This document shows, piece by piece, positions 7,244-14,900 of a stretch of 21,493 bases of DNA (within the stretch, counting starts at the first letter, position 1; every line of letters starts with the position of its first letter). Position numbers and translations under genes: made by a program. The notes under the pieces were generated by a model. That model worked only from the letters and a program-made list of their open reading frames with translations. It did not search any database and was not told the DNA's origin. The stretch is from Pseudorhodoplanes sp. GTDB lineage: Bacteria > Pseudomonadota > Alphaproteobacteria > Rhizobiales > Xanthobacteraceae. The stretch covers positions 1-21,493 of the forward strand of contig WBUW01000005.1 of NCBI GenBank assembly GCA_008933495.1, in the 5' to 3' direction.

Positions 7244-9820
7244 CTAAAGATTTCTGAGCACCGGCGCGGGCCTGCGGCCGAGCGCGCCGAACGTCCCGGT
7301 CAGTCCGAACGACAGGGTGAGCGCGAGCGCCGCGCCGGCCGCCGCCATCGCGGGAAGCGGGAGCCAGACGTATGACAGGCTCATGATCTCGGTCATGATC
7401 AGCCAAGCCGCCACCGAGCCGGCCGCCATGCCGAACAGGGCGGTCACCGCGCCGAGAATGCTGTATTCCAGCGCGTAGGCGGCGAGCAGCCTTGCGCGCG
7501 TGGCGCCGAGCACTTTGAGGATGACGGCGTCATAGACGCGATGGTGATGGCTGGCGGCAAGCGCCCCGGCCAGGACCAAAGCGGCGGCCAGCAAAGTGAT
7601 CAGACTGGCACCGCGTATTCCGGTCGTCAGATTGGCGACGACGGCGCCAACGGCTTCGAGCGTGTCTTTCACGCGAACGGTTGTCACGGTCGGGAAAGCG
7701 GCGGCGACGGCTTTGAGCAGCCCGGTTTCCTGTTCAAGGCTCGATCCGCCGGGATAGGTGAGGGTAGCGATATGGGTGTGCGGCGCGCCGCGCAGCGTAT
7801 TCGGCGACAGCACGAGGACGAAATTGATCCCGAGGCTGTGCCAGTCGACCACCCGCATGTTCGCGATCGTGGCGGTGATGTTGCGGCCGAGCACGTTCAC
7901 CACGACCGGGTCGCCGAGCTTCAGTCCGAGCGTGTCCGCAAGCCTTTTCTCGAATGAGAGCAGCGGCGGTCCCTGGTAGTCGGCGTCCCACCACTGCCCC
8001 GCGACGATGCGCGAGCCCGGCGGTACGTCGCGCGCATGGGTGATGCCGCGGTCGCCCTGCAGCACCCAGGCGGCGTCCGGCGGCGGACGCAGCTCCTCCG
8101 CGGGAACGCCGCGCGCGGAGACGATACGGCCGCGCAGCATGGGTACGCGCTCAAGCCGCGCCTGCGGCACGCGTTCCTTGATGAAGGCGTCGAAGCGCTC
8201 GGTATCGGCCGACTGGATGTCGACGAAAAAGAACGCCGGCGCCTTGTCCGGCAGCGCGGCCTGGAATTGGCGGCGCAGGTTGCCGTCGATCTGGGTGACG
8301 GCCACCAGCAGCGTCAGACCGAGACCGAGCGACAGGACGATGGTCGGCGTGAGCGCACCCGGGCGGTGGATATTGGCAACGGCGAGCCGCCAGGCGGTCG
8401 AACGCACATGCGGCAGGCGGCGCGCCGCCGCCATGATCAGATGGGCGACCAGCCGCAGCGCGACGAAGGTGGCGGCCGCGGCCGCCACGAAAATCGTCGC
8501 GATGTGCCTGTCGTAGGCGAGCATGATTGCCAGCACCGCAAGCGCAAGCCCGGCGGCGACCGCGGCGATCACGTAACGCCGGCGCGGCCAGTCATGACGG
8601 CTGTCGACATGGTCGCGGAACAGCGCGGAGACCGGGATGTCGTGCGCGCGGCCGAGCGGCCAGATCGCAAATGTGAGCGCCGTCATCAGCCCGTAGAGCA
8701 ATGCCAGCGCGAGCTGATCCGGCTGAATCGCCGGATCGACCGGCAGCGGGATGACGGCGCCAAACAGCGCCACGATCGCAAATGGCAGCGCGGCGCCGAC
8801 CGCCAGCCCGATCACGGCACCGATGGCGGCCAGCAACATGACCTGGGTGAGGAACAAAACGAAAATCCGCGCGCCCCTTGCGCCGAGCGCCTTCATCACG
8901 GCAATCGAATTGCGCTTGCGGTCGAGATGACTCTTGATCGCATTGGCGACGCCGACCCCGCCGACCAGGAGCGCGGTCAGGCCGACCAGCGTCAGGAACT
9001 GGGTGAAGCGCTCGACATTGCGTTCCAGCGCGGGCGAGGCGTTGCCGCGCGTGCGGATGTCCCATCCCGCTTCAGGCATCGCAGCCCGCACGTCGCGGAC
9101 GATTCGTTTGGTCGCCTCGCCGCTCGTGTCGCGGTCCGCAAACGCGACGCGGTAATGCCAGCGCACGAGACTGCCAGGCTGCAGCAGCCCGGTCGCGCGC
9201 AATCCGGCTTCCCCGATCAGGAGACGCGGGCCGAATCCGATTCCGCCGGCAAGTTTATCCGGCTCGTTGCGTATCGCGGCGCGGATTTCAAACCTCGCTT
9301 CGCCGACGCTGATGCGGTCGCCGACGCGCAAATCGAGCCGCACAAGGAGCGCGGGGTCGGCGGCGGCTCCGAACGCGCCTGCGTGTTCGGCAAGCGCGTT
9401 TGCAAGCGGCAGCGCGGGTTCGAGCGCGGCCTCGCCCGCCAGCGGATAGCGCGCATCGACCGCCTTGATCTCGACCAGCGTCATGCGATCGGCGGATGCG
9501 CGCGCGATCGCGCGCATGGTCGCGGCGGCGGACACGGCGCCGCGCGCTTCGAGAAACGCTTTCTCTTCTCTCGTCGCTTCGCGGTGGATAAGGGAGAACG
9601 CGGCGTCGCCGCCGAGGATGGTGCGTCCCTCGCGCGCAAGCCCGCCGCTCAGGCTTTCCGAAAACGATCCGACGCCGGCGATCGCCATCACGCCGAGCGC
9701 GATACAGGAGATCAGGACATGAAAGCCGTGCAATCCACCGCGCAATTCGCGGAAAGCGAAGCGGGCCGGCAACAGCGGGGAGACCGCTTGCGCGACCGGA
9801 ACCGGAGAATGACGGTTCAT
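7244..9820 (-). CDS. ybbP: ABC transporter permease, YbbP type (two FtsX domains)
   Basis: The 858-aa permease matches the YbbP family of the MacB/FtsX-type ABC exporters. Visible organisation: TM1 at about 33-55, a large periplasmic domain, the first FtsX domain at about 273-420 (hydrophobic helices around VGLTALLVGGVGVANAI and a cytoplasmic MKALGARGARI coupling segment), two further helices at about 440-485, a second periplasmic part, and the C-terminal FtsX domain at about 735-850 with matching motif LKVLGATRARL. The ATG at 9820 is chosen because it overlaps the stop of the ATPase gene by four bases (ATGA), typical of coupled translation. An in-frame start 23 codons upstream would give an Arg-rich tail inside the ATPase gene. 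With YbbA it should form a membrane complex, and the neighbouring TesA-type esterase is the expected partner. Substrates are hydrophobic or lipid-like by analogy only. Confidence 0.9.
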   Translation of the reverse strand: MNRHSPVPVAQAVSPLLPARFAFRELRGGLHGFHVLISCIALGVMAIAGVGSFSESLSGGLAREGRTILGGDAAFSLIHREATREEKAFLEARGAVSAAATMRAIARASADRMTLVEIKAVDARYPLAGEAALEPALPLANALAEHAGAFGAAADPALLVRLDLRVGDRISVGEARFEIRAAIRNEPDKLAGGIGFGPRLLIGEAGLRATGLLQPGSLVRWHYRVAFADRDTSGEATKRIVRDVRAAMPEAGWDIRTRGNASPALERNVERFTQFLTLVGLTALLVGGVGVANAIKSHLDRKRNSIAVMKALGARGARIFVLFLTQVMLLAAIGAVIGLAVGAALPFAIVALFGAVIPLPVDPAIQPDQLALALLYGLMTALTFAIWPLGRAHDIPVSALFRDHVDSRHDWPRRRYVIAAVAAGLALAVLAIMLAYDRHIATIFVAAAAATFVALRLVAHLIMAAARRLPHVRSTAWRLAVANIHRPGALTPTIVLSLGLGLTLLVAVTQIDGNLRRQFQAALPDKAPAFFFVDIQSADTERFDAFIKERVPQARLERVPMLRGRIVSARGVPAEELRPPPDAAWVLQGDRGITHARDVPPGSRIVAGQWWDADYQGPPLLSFEKRLADTLGLKLGDPVVVNVLGRNITATIANMRVVDWHSLGINFVLVLSPNTLRGAPHTHIATLTYPGGSSLEQETGLLKAVAAAFPTVTTVRVKDTLEAVGAVVANLTTGIRGASLITLLAAALVLAGALAASHHHRVYDAVILKVLGATRARLLAAYALEYSILGAVTALFGMAAGSVAAWLIMTEIMSLSYVWLPLPAMAAAGAALALTLSFGLTGTFGALGRRPAPVLRNL

Positions 9821-10533
9821 GAGCTTGCGTTCGCCGTCGCGGCGCCTTCGTCGATTCGCCCGGAGCGCAGCCGCACGACGCGGTCGCAACGGGCGGCAAG
9901 CGCGGGATCGTGCGTGACGAGGACCAGGGTTGCGCCGCGTTCGATATGGCCCTTGAACAACAGGTCAATGATCTGGCGCCCGGTCGTCTCGTCGAGATTT
10001 CCCGTCGGTTCGTCGGCGACCAGGATGGCAGGATTGGGCGCCAGCGCGCGGGCCAGCGCGACGCGCTGCTGTTCGCCGCCGGACAATTGCGCGGGGTAAT
10101 GCGCGAGGCGTTCCGCAAGGCCGACATTGCGCAATTCGGCCAGCGCGCGGTCATAGGCGTCGCCAAGGCCGGCCAGTTCGAGGGGAACCGCGACATTTTC
10201 CAGCGCCGTCATGGTCGGGATGAGGTGGAAAGACTGAAAAACAATGCCCACATGCCGTCCGCGGAAGCGGGCCAGGGCGTCCTCGTCGAGCCCGGTCAGG
10301 TCCTTGCCGGCAACGGTAACGGTCCCGCTGTCGGAGCGTTCGAGGCCGGCCAGGACCATCAGCAGTGTCGATTTGCCCGAGCCCGAAGGACCGACAAGGC
10401 CGATGGCCTCGCCGCGATCGATATAAAGGTCGATATCTTTCAGGATGTGAACGCGGGCGGCACCCTGACCGAGCGAGAGGTTGATCCCCGACAGCGCGAT
10501 GGCGGGGCCGGAGTGGGATGAAAGGGCGTCCAT
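9817..10533 (-). CDS. ybbA: ABC transporter ATP-binding protein, YbbA type
   Basis: The 238-aa ATPase subunit pairs with the permease that follows. All nucleotide-binding motifs are intact: Walker A GPSGSGKST (48-56), Q-loop Gln100 (FQSFHLIPT), signature LSGGEQQR (150-157), Walker B VADEP with Asp174 and Glu175, D-loop NLD, and switch His208 (VTHD). The LolD/MacB-like sequence and the neighbour order fit YbbA. Its last four bases overlap the permease start. The ATG at 10533 has only a weak purine stretch upstream. It is divergent from the esterase gene: 34 bases separate the two ATGs, or 112 if the esterase starts at the alternative GTG. Confidence 0.93.
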   Translation of the reverse strand: MDALSSHSGPAIALSGINLSLGQGAARVHILKDIDLYIDRGEAIGLVGPSGSGKSTLLMVLAGLERSDSGTVTVAGKDLTGLDEDALARFRGRHVGIVFQSFHLIPTMTALENVAVPLELAGLGDAYDRALAELRNVGLAERLAHYPAQLSGGEQQRVALARALAPNPAILVADEPTGNLDETTGRQIIDLLFKGHIERGATLVLVTHDPALAARCDRVVRLRSGRIDEGAATANASS

Positions 10534-10567
10534 GATCCGAATGTGGTGGCGGCGGAACGTGACCGAA

Positions 10568-11308
10568 ATGGGCCGCGGAAAACTCCCCTCATATGGGCCG
10601 GCCGGCCGGGGCGTCCATAGCCGGGCGGATGCGGCCTATTCGTCCGTGCGAAGAACAACGCCGCAGCTCGTCGCCGTCGTTGCGTTCGCCGTGGCCGCGC
10701 TTATTTGCCCGGCAGAGCAGCCCGCGGCCGCGGAAAAGACCGTCAAAGTGGTGGCTTTGGGCGATTCGCTGACCGCGGGCTATGGGTTGCCCAACAAAGA
10801 CGCGTTTCCGGCCCAACTTGAGCAGGCTCTGCGGGCCAGGGGAATCGCGGTGGAGATCGAGAATGCCGGCGTCTCCGGCGACACCGCCTCGGGTGGATTG
10901 TCGCGCCTGGACTGGTCGGTGCCGGAGGGGACCGACGCCGTGATTGTTGCGCTCGGGGCCAATGACATGCTGCGCGGTATCGATCCGGCGGTGACGCGCG
11001 CGGCGCTTGATACGATCCTGCAACGGCTGAAGCAGCGCGGGATCAAGATCCTTCTCGCCGGCATGCAGTCGGCGCGCAACATGGGGATCGAATATCGCGG
11101 CGCCTATGACGCCATTTTCCCGGAACTGGCGGCAAAGCACGACGTGGTGTTCTATCCGTTTTTTCTGGACGGGGTCGCCGCGCAGGCAAAATTCGCGCTT
11201 GCCGACGGGATTCATCCAAATTCCGCGGGTGTGTCACAAATCGTGACAAAGATTCTGCCAAAGGCGGAAGAATTGATCGCGCGCGTGCGCAGCAGGCGCG
11301 GCTCGTGA
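10568..11308 (+). CDS. tesA: Arylesterase/lysophospholipase, TesA type (GDSL/SGNH hydrolase)
   Basis: This is a secreted SGNH hydrolase related to E. coli TesA (thioesterase I/protease I/lysophospholipase L1), which cleaves acyl-thioesters and esters. From the ATG at 10568 the product is 246 aa. Block I is VVALGDSLTAGYG (Ser67), block III is GAND (Asn132), and block V is DGIHPN (Asp213, His216), so the catalytic set is complete. The start is uncertain. The 10568 ATG gives 26 residues before a signal peptide, whereas a GTG at 10646 gives a textbook signal peptide (MRRTTPQLVAVVAFAVAA, then AAAEK) but lacks a good ribosome site. It is divergent from ybbA-ybbP, the same trio as in E. coli, which supports a joint role in extracting and hydrolysing membrane lipids or similar molecules. 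A GC-rich palindrome (GCGCGGCTC at 11296-11304, GAGCCGCGC at 11307-11315) spans the stop codon but has no T tract. Confidence 0.9.
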   Translation: MGRGKLPSYGPAGRGVHSRADAAYSSVRRTTPQLVAVVAFAVAALICPAEQPAAAEKTVKVVALGDSLTAGYGLPNKDAFPAQLEQALRARGIAVEIENAGVSGDTASGGLSRLDWSVPEGTDAVIVALGANDMLRGIDPAVTRAALDTILQRLKQRGIKILLAGMQSARNMGIEYRGAYDAIFPELAAKHDVVFYPFFLDGVAAQAKFALADGIHPNSAGVSQIVTKILPKAEELIARVRSRRGS

Positions 11309-11401
11309 GCCGCGCTTCGCCGGGGCTTGCAGCGCCGCCGCGAATCCCGTCACATTGAGCGGTCAAACGTTGGTGTTCCGGCAATTGCAAAGGAGCTCTC
11401 G

Positions 11402-11959
11402 ATGCCGCGCCTGTTCACCGGTCTCGAGATTCCCGCCGACGTTGCGCAGACCTTGTCGTTCCTGCGCGGCGGATTGCCGGGCGCACGCTGGATCGATCCG
11501 GAAAATTATCACCTGACGTTGCGCTTCATCGGCGACATCGAGCGCGGCCTCGCCGACGAAGTGGCCTCGATGCTCGGCCGCGTCGGACGCGAACCGTTTG
11601 AAATCCGGCTGGAGGGGCTGTCGTCATTCGGCGGCCGGAAGCCGCGCGCGGTCGTCGCCTCGGTAGCACCGACGCCGGCCTTGCTCGATTTGCAGGCCGA
11701 GCACGAGCGGCTGCTGCAGCGGGTCGGGCTCGATCCCGAGGGCCGCAAATATACGCCGCATGTCACATTGGCGCGCCTGCGCGAAACGTCGAGTCAGCAG
11801 GTCGCAGACTATCTTTCGGCGCGCGGGTCGTTCCGCTCGCTGCCGTTCCGGGTCGAGCGCTTCGTGTTGTTTTCGTCGCGCGCCTCGACCGGCGGCGGAC
11901 CCTATGTGGTGGAAGAAGCGTTTCCGCTGACGGCGCCGTTACGCGTGGCCGTACGATAA
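11402..11959 (+). CDS. thpR: RNA 2',3'-cyclic 3'-phosphodiesterase (2H family)
   Basis: The 185-aa protein is a 2H phosphoesterase of the ThpR (formerly LigT) family, which opens 2',3'-cyclic phosphates on RNA ends to 2'-phosphates. The two catalytic HxTx motifs are both present: His37-Leu-Thr39-Leu (NYHLTLRF) and His120-Val-Thr122-Leu (TPHVTLARL). The opening RLFTGLEIP is also typical. Open frame extends upstream from 11327, but the ATG at 11402 has AAGGAG seven bases ahead and gives the family's normal length. It lies 93 bases after tesA on the same strand. Its last 21 bases overlap the 3' end of the convergent gene. The natural RNA substrate in this group is not known. Confidence 0.93.
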   Translation: MPRLFTGLEIPADVAQTLSFLRGGLPGARWIDPENYHLTLRFIGDIERGLADEVASMLGRVGREPFEIRLEGLSSFGGRKPRAVVASVAPTPALLDLQAEHERLLQRVGLDPEGRKYTPHVTLARLRETSSQQVADYLSARGSFRSLPFRVERFVLFSSRASTGGGPYVVEEAFPLTAPLRVAVR

Positions 11960-12445
11960 AGCCGGCTCACCGGCGCAGCCGGCCGCCCGCGCGAGGGCGG
12001 GCGCGAACCGCACCCGCATCGGCATACCGCGTTCGAGCTTTGCGCCGTTTGCAGCGGCGATACCGCCAAGCAGGGCCTCGTCGCCGAATCCGTATATCGC
12101 GAGGCCGGTGAGTCGGTAACGGCGGGCTTCGTCGAACATGCGCGCGATCAGCATGTGGACGATCGCCGGCGTGGCATGATCTTTCTCGGCCGTGAACACG
12201 ACGTCGGCTTGGCGCGCGGTGCGGTCCGGTATGATTTCGAGGCCGGCGCGCAGCACGCCGTCGGCATAAGCGCCGATCAGGATGGCCTGCGATCCGATCA
12301 GCCGCAGGCAGTGTCCGTCAATGCCGCGATCGTCGGTGCCCGAGGCCGTCGGCAGGATGCGTTGCGAGCGGTCCAGCCGCAGAAGGTGCGCATGATGATC
12401 CTCAATCCCGGTGGGCCCGATAACGCGGATTTGGACGCTGGTCAT
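11939..12445 (-). CDS. GNAT-like protein lacking the acetyl-CoA loop (degenerate paralogue)
   Basis: The 168-aa product aligns by eye with the acetyltransferase-like gene just upstream on the same strand. They share HLLRLD near the N-terminus, a central DGVL block followed by Glu, and an F-x-x-EK segment. In the sister protein EK is followed by the GNAT motif A loop QSHGVGSEL, whereas here residues 87-99 read EKDHATPAIVHML with none of the Q/RxxGxG residues, so acetyl-CoA binding is doubtful. The frame is intact. The ATG at 12445 has GGGGGA a few bases upstream, so the gene looks expressed and not decayed. The 3' end overlaps thpR by 21 bases. The function is unknown. It may be a non-catalytic GNAT fold or a regulatory partner of its neighbour. 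Confidence 0.72.
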   Translation of the reverse strand: MTSVQIRVIGPTGIEDHHAHLLRLDRSQRILPTASGTDDRGIDGHCLRLIGSQAILIGAYADGVLRAGLEIIPDRTARQADVVFTAEKDHATPAIVHMLIARMFDEARRYRLTGLAIYGFGDEALLGGIAAANGAKLERGMPMRVRFAPALARAAGCAGEPALSYGHA

Positions 12446-12549
12446 GCCTGTCCCCCGGGTCGATAGAGCGAACCCGTCAAATCAGAATACACGAGGAATC
12501 GTACCGTGCGGTTAACGCAGGTCCGCATCGTGGTAAAGCGCGCGTTGCG

Positions 12550-13125
12550 TCAGGTCGGCTTGAAAAAACGCGTTTGCGCATCGAGCAGCGCGTTGGTGAC
12601 GCCGAAGCCGTCGGAGAGCGCTTCCCGTACGACGGAGATCGGCGTCGGCCGCGGCGCGGTGACCTCGCCGATCACGCTGCCGAAATCAAAGCGCAGGTCT
12701 GCATCAAATTTGCGCGCGAGCTGCTGCATGCGCCGGTTTTCGGCAAGGCAGTGCATGCGCAGGAACTTGATGCCACGGTTGCGGGCGACGAGCAGCGTGC
12801 GGGCGAGCAGTTCGGAACCGACGCCGTGGCTTTGCCAGGGCTTTTCCACGCTGAAGGCGGCTTCCGCTTCGCCCGAGAAGCGCGCGCCGATCGGGCGCAG
12901 TTCCGCTGCGCCGTGCAGCACGCCGTCGACGAAGAATCCATGGATGACGGCGTCCAGCATGATCGAACCGTCGACATGCTGCCGGATGCAATCGTCCGCG
13001 ACCGCGCCGCCGAAACGGCTGCGTCGGCTCGCCTTGTCGAGCCGCAATAGATGGTCGCAATAGCGTTGGGCTTCGTAAATCCACAGTTTCCGGATCACGC
13101 CGCCGTCCGGCATCAGTTCATGCAT
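12550..13125 (-). CDS. GNAT family N-acetyltransferase
   Basis: This is a 191-aa single-domain GNAT protein of unknown substrate. Motif A is readable at residues 98-106, Gln98-Ser-His-Gly101-Val-Gly103, followed by the helix LLARTLLVARNRGI and the strand FLRMHCLAENRRM. This resembles acetyltransferases that sometimes occur fused to protein acetyl-CoA synthetases (Pat-like) or stand alone in rhizobia; that similarity is impressionistic. The open frame begins at 13212, but the ATG at 13125 (MHELMPDGG) follows an AGGGGA about nine bases upstream; a second in-frame ATG lies four codons on. A CAGGGG-T-CCCCTG inverted repeat (13128-13140) covers the ribosome site and could affect initiation. The gene is followed after 104 bases by its degenerate paralogue on the same strand, probably one transcript. 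Confidence 0.8.
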   Translation of the reverse strand: MHELMPDGGVIRKLWIYEAQRYCDHLLRLDKASRRSRFGGAVADDCIRQHVDGSIMLDAVIHGFFVDGVLHGAAELRPIGARFSGEAEAAFSVEKPWQSHGVGSELLARTLLVARNRGIKFLRMHCLAENRRMQQLARKFDADLRFDFGSVIGEVTAPRPTPISVVREALSDGFGVTNALLDAQTRFFKPT

Positions 13126-13284
13126 AACAGGGGTCCCCTGACGTTGCCGTCCAAAAGACCCTCCCGCCGCCTCCTCCCGAGACAGCCGGCGGTCTATGCC
13201 GCCGCGAATCAATTCCTAATGTTGCGATGCAGCAGAATTGCGACAAGCCCAAGCCAAAATTTTGGGCGCTCGCGCTCTAAGTCT

Positions 13285-13313
13285 TTGATTTTCTGGTTAA
13301 CAATAGCTTAAAG
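13285..13313 (+). promoter_or_regulatory. Possible sigma-70 promoter for zapE
   Basis: TTGATT at 13285-13290 and TTAAAG at 13308-13313 are 17 bases apart in an AT-richer patch of an otherwise GC-rich gap between the divergent GNAT and zapE genes. The -10 match is poor and the leader would be about 100 bases, so this is only a candidate. The rest of the 296-bp gap shows no gene that I can support. Confidence 0.3.
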
Positions 13314-13421
13314 GGGTAGGCGCACGGCTGTGCTGCGTGCGCTGCATGACCGCTTGCTGCCGAAGGCGGCGGGCGGCTATGCCTGCCCCCGTTCCCTTAC
13401 CCGCCCGTCCGGTTCCCCCGC

Positions 13422-14597
13422 ATGTCCGGAACGATCAGTGCGCGTTATGCCGACCTCCTCGCCGCCGGTCGGATCGAGCGCGACCCCGCCCAGCAGGCCG
13501 CTGTCGAGATGCTGCATCGACTGAATGAGCGGCTCGCGACCCATCGGCTTGCACGCAAGTCCTCTTCGCTCGGCTGGCTGTTCGCCCGCCGCGACCGCCA
13601 GGACCCGGTAGGCGGGCTGTATCTCCACGGTGGCGTCGGCCGTGGCAAGACCATGCTGATGGATCTGTTCTTTCAGTCCAGCACCGTCACGCGCAAACGC
13701 CGCACCCATTTTCACGAGTTCATGGCCGACGTTCACGAGCGCGTTCATGCCTTCCGCCAGCGCAGCAAACAGGGTGAAGGCGCGGCCGAGGATGCCGTGC
13801 TGCTCGCCGCCGAATCGATCGCCGAAGAAGCCTGGTTGCTGTGCTTCGACGAATTTCACGTCAACGATATTGCAGACGCGATGATTCTCGGGCGGCTGTT
13901 CACGCGGCTGTTCGAAAGCGGTGTCGTCGTGGTGGCGACGTCCAATATTGCGCCGGACGATCTTTATCGCGGCGGACTGAACCGCGCCTTGTTCCTGCCA
14001 TTCGTCGACCTGCTCAAGTGCCATATGGCCGTCCAGCGCGTCGATGCCCGCACCGACTTCCGGCTGGAGAAACTCGTACGCGGCAAGGTCTGGCATGTGC
14101 CCGACGACGCCGGGGCGGCCGCGGCACTGGACGCGGCCTGGGCGCGACTGACGCTCGGGGCGGACGGCGCGCCGGTAACGCTGACCGTCAAGGGGCACCC
14201 GCTGCAGGTGTCGCGCGCGGCGCACGGTGCGGCACGCTTTTCGTTTCACGATCTGTGCGAACAGCCGCTTGGCGCGGCCGACTATCTGCGGCTCGCGCGC
14301 GAATTCCATACCATCGTGCTCGACCATGTGCCGGTCATGGATCACACTAAACGCAACGCCGCCAAGCGCTTTGTCACGCTGATCGACACGCTCTACGACA
14401 ATGCCGTCAAGCTGATTGCGTCGGCGCAGGCGCAGCCGCACGAGCTTTACCGTTGCGCGGAGGCGGCCGAGGCGGTCGAGTTTGCGCGCACCGCCTCGCG
14501 GCTGATCGAGATGGGCGCGCAATCCTATCTGTCCCTGCCGCATGGGAGCGGCGGCCACGCGGGGGACGAGCGTGCCGGCCGCATCGTCGAGACCTGA
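13422..14597 (+). CDS. zapE: Cell division protein ZapE / AFG1-family ATPase
   Basis: The 391-aa cytoplasmic P-loop ATPase belongs to the AFG1/LACE1 family. In E. coli, ZapE binds FtsZ and is needed for division under low oxygen or heat, and the yeast homologue Afg1 acts in mitochondrial protein quality control. Walker A is GGVGRGKT (70-77), followed by the family block MLMDLFF and FHEFMADVH. Walker B is LLCFDEF (Asp143, Glu144), then VNDIADAMILGRLFTRLF and the sensor-like VVATSN. The C-terminal KRFVTLIDTLYD block is also characteristic. The ATG at 13422 lacks a strong Shine-Dalgarno but gives the normal N-terminus. It sits on the same strand as mdh and 303 bases upstream of it, an arrangement often seen in Rhizobiales. 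Confidence 0.93.
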   Translation: MSGTISARYADLLAAGRIERDPAQQAAVEMLHRLNERLATHRLARKSSSLGWLFARRDRQDPVGGLYLHGGVGRGKTMLMDLFFQSSTVTRKRRTHFHEFMADVHERVHAFRQRSKQGEGAAEDAVLLAAESIAEEAWLLCFDEFHVNDIADAMILGRLFTRLFESGVVVVATSNIAPDDLYRGGLNRALFLPFVDLLKCHMAVQRVDARTDFRLEKLVRGKVWHVPDDAGAAAALDAAWARLTLGADGAPVTLTVKGHPLQVSRAAHGAARFSFHDLCEQPLGAADYLRLAREFHTIVLDHVPVMDHTKRNAAKRFVTLIDTLYDNAVKLIASAQAQPHELYRCAEAAEAVEFARTASRLIEMGAQSYLSLPHGSGGHAGDERAGRIVET

Positions 14598-14755
14598 CCG
14601 CGCCGGCGCCCGCCGGCAGGCCTTTGCGGTGCGCCTGGATTGTCCTCCCGGTCAGATCGTCCCGCGCTTGCGTGGCGGAAAGCGAGCGCGCGCTGGATGC
14701 GCGGGCGCGCTTATTGCGCTGCCGCACGGCTCTGCCGCAGCGCACGACTGGTCTC

Positions 14756-14792
14756 TTGGCAAGCAGCGGTTTACTGGAATAATGTATTCCAG
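14756..14792 (+). promoter_or_regulatory. Predicted mdh operon promoter with overlapping palindromic operator
   Basis: TTGGCA (14756-14761), a 16-base spacer and AATAAT (14778-14783) form a good sigma-70-like promoter about 118 bases before mdh. Covering the -10 is a perfect inverted repeat, CTGGAATAATGTATTCCAG (14774-14792): 8-bp arms around ATG. A dimeric regulator bound here would block RNA polymerase. The motif does not match the Irr, RirA, Fur or FixK boxes I know. The rest of the 303-bp zapE-mdh gap is GC rich, with one weak GCCGGC-GCCC-GCCGGC hairpin at 14602-14617 after zapE. Confidence 0.5.
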
Positions 14793-14900
14793 ATTTCCGC
14801 GAGGGCCTTCGCCGAACGGCTTCTTGTCGCCCACCGCTGAACGGGTTAACCACCGCGCGGCCGCGCTCCTGCGGCTTCTCCATCTCAAGGTTTTCCGCTC

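Noticed and set aside
8036..10099. A 687-codon + strand frame opposite ybbP and the end of ybbA
   Set aside because: It is antisense to two recognised genes, has low-complexity Arg/Gln/Asp/Gly composition and no recognisable motif or ribosome site.
13051..13524. Small + strand frames upstream of and overlapping the zapE start
   Set aside because: They overlap zapE or the antisense of the GNAT gene in other frames and show no conserved motif or good start site.
14774..14792. The mdh palindrome as an Irr (ICE) iron box
   Set aside because: The ICE motif as I know it has GAA and TTC about three bases apart. Here the GAA and TTC are seven bases apart and the outer bases differ.
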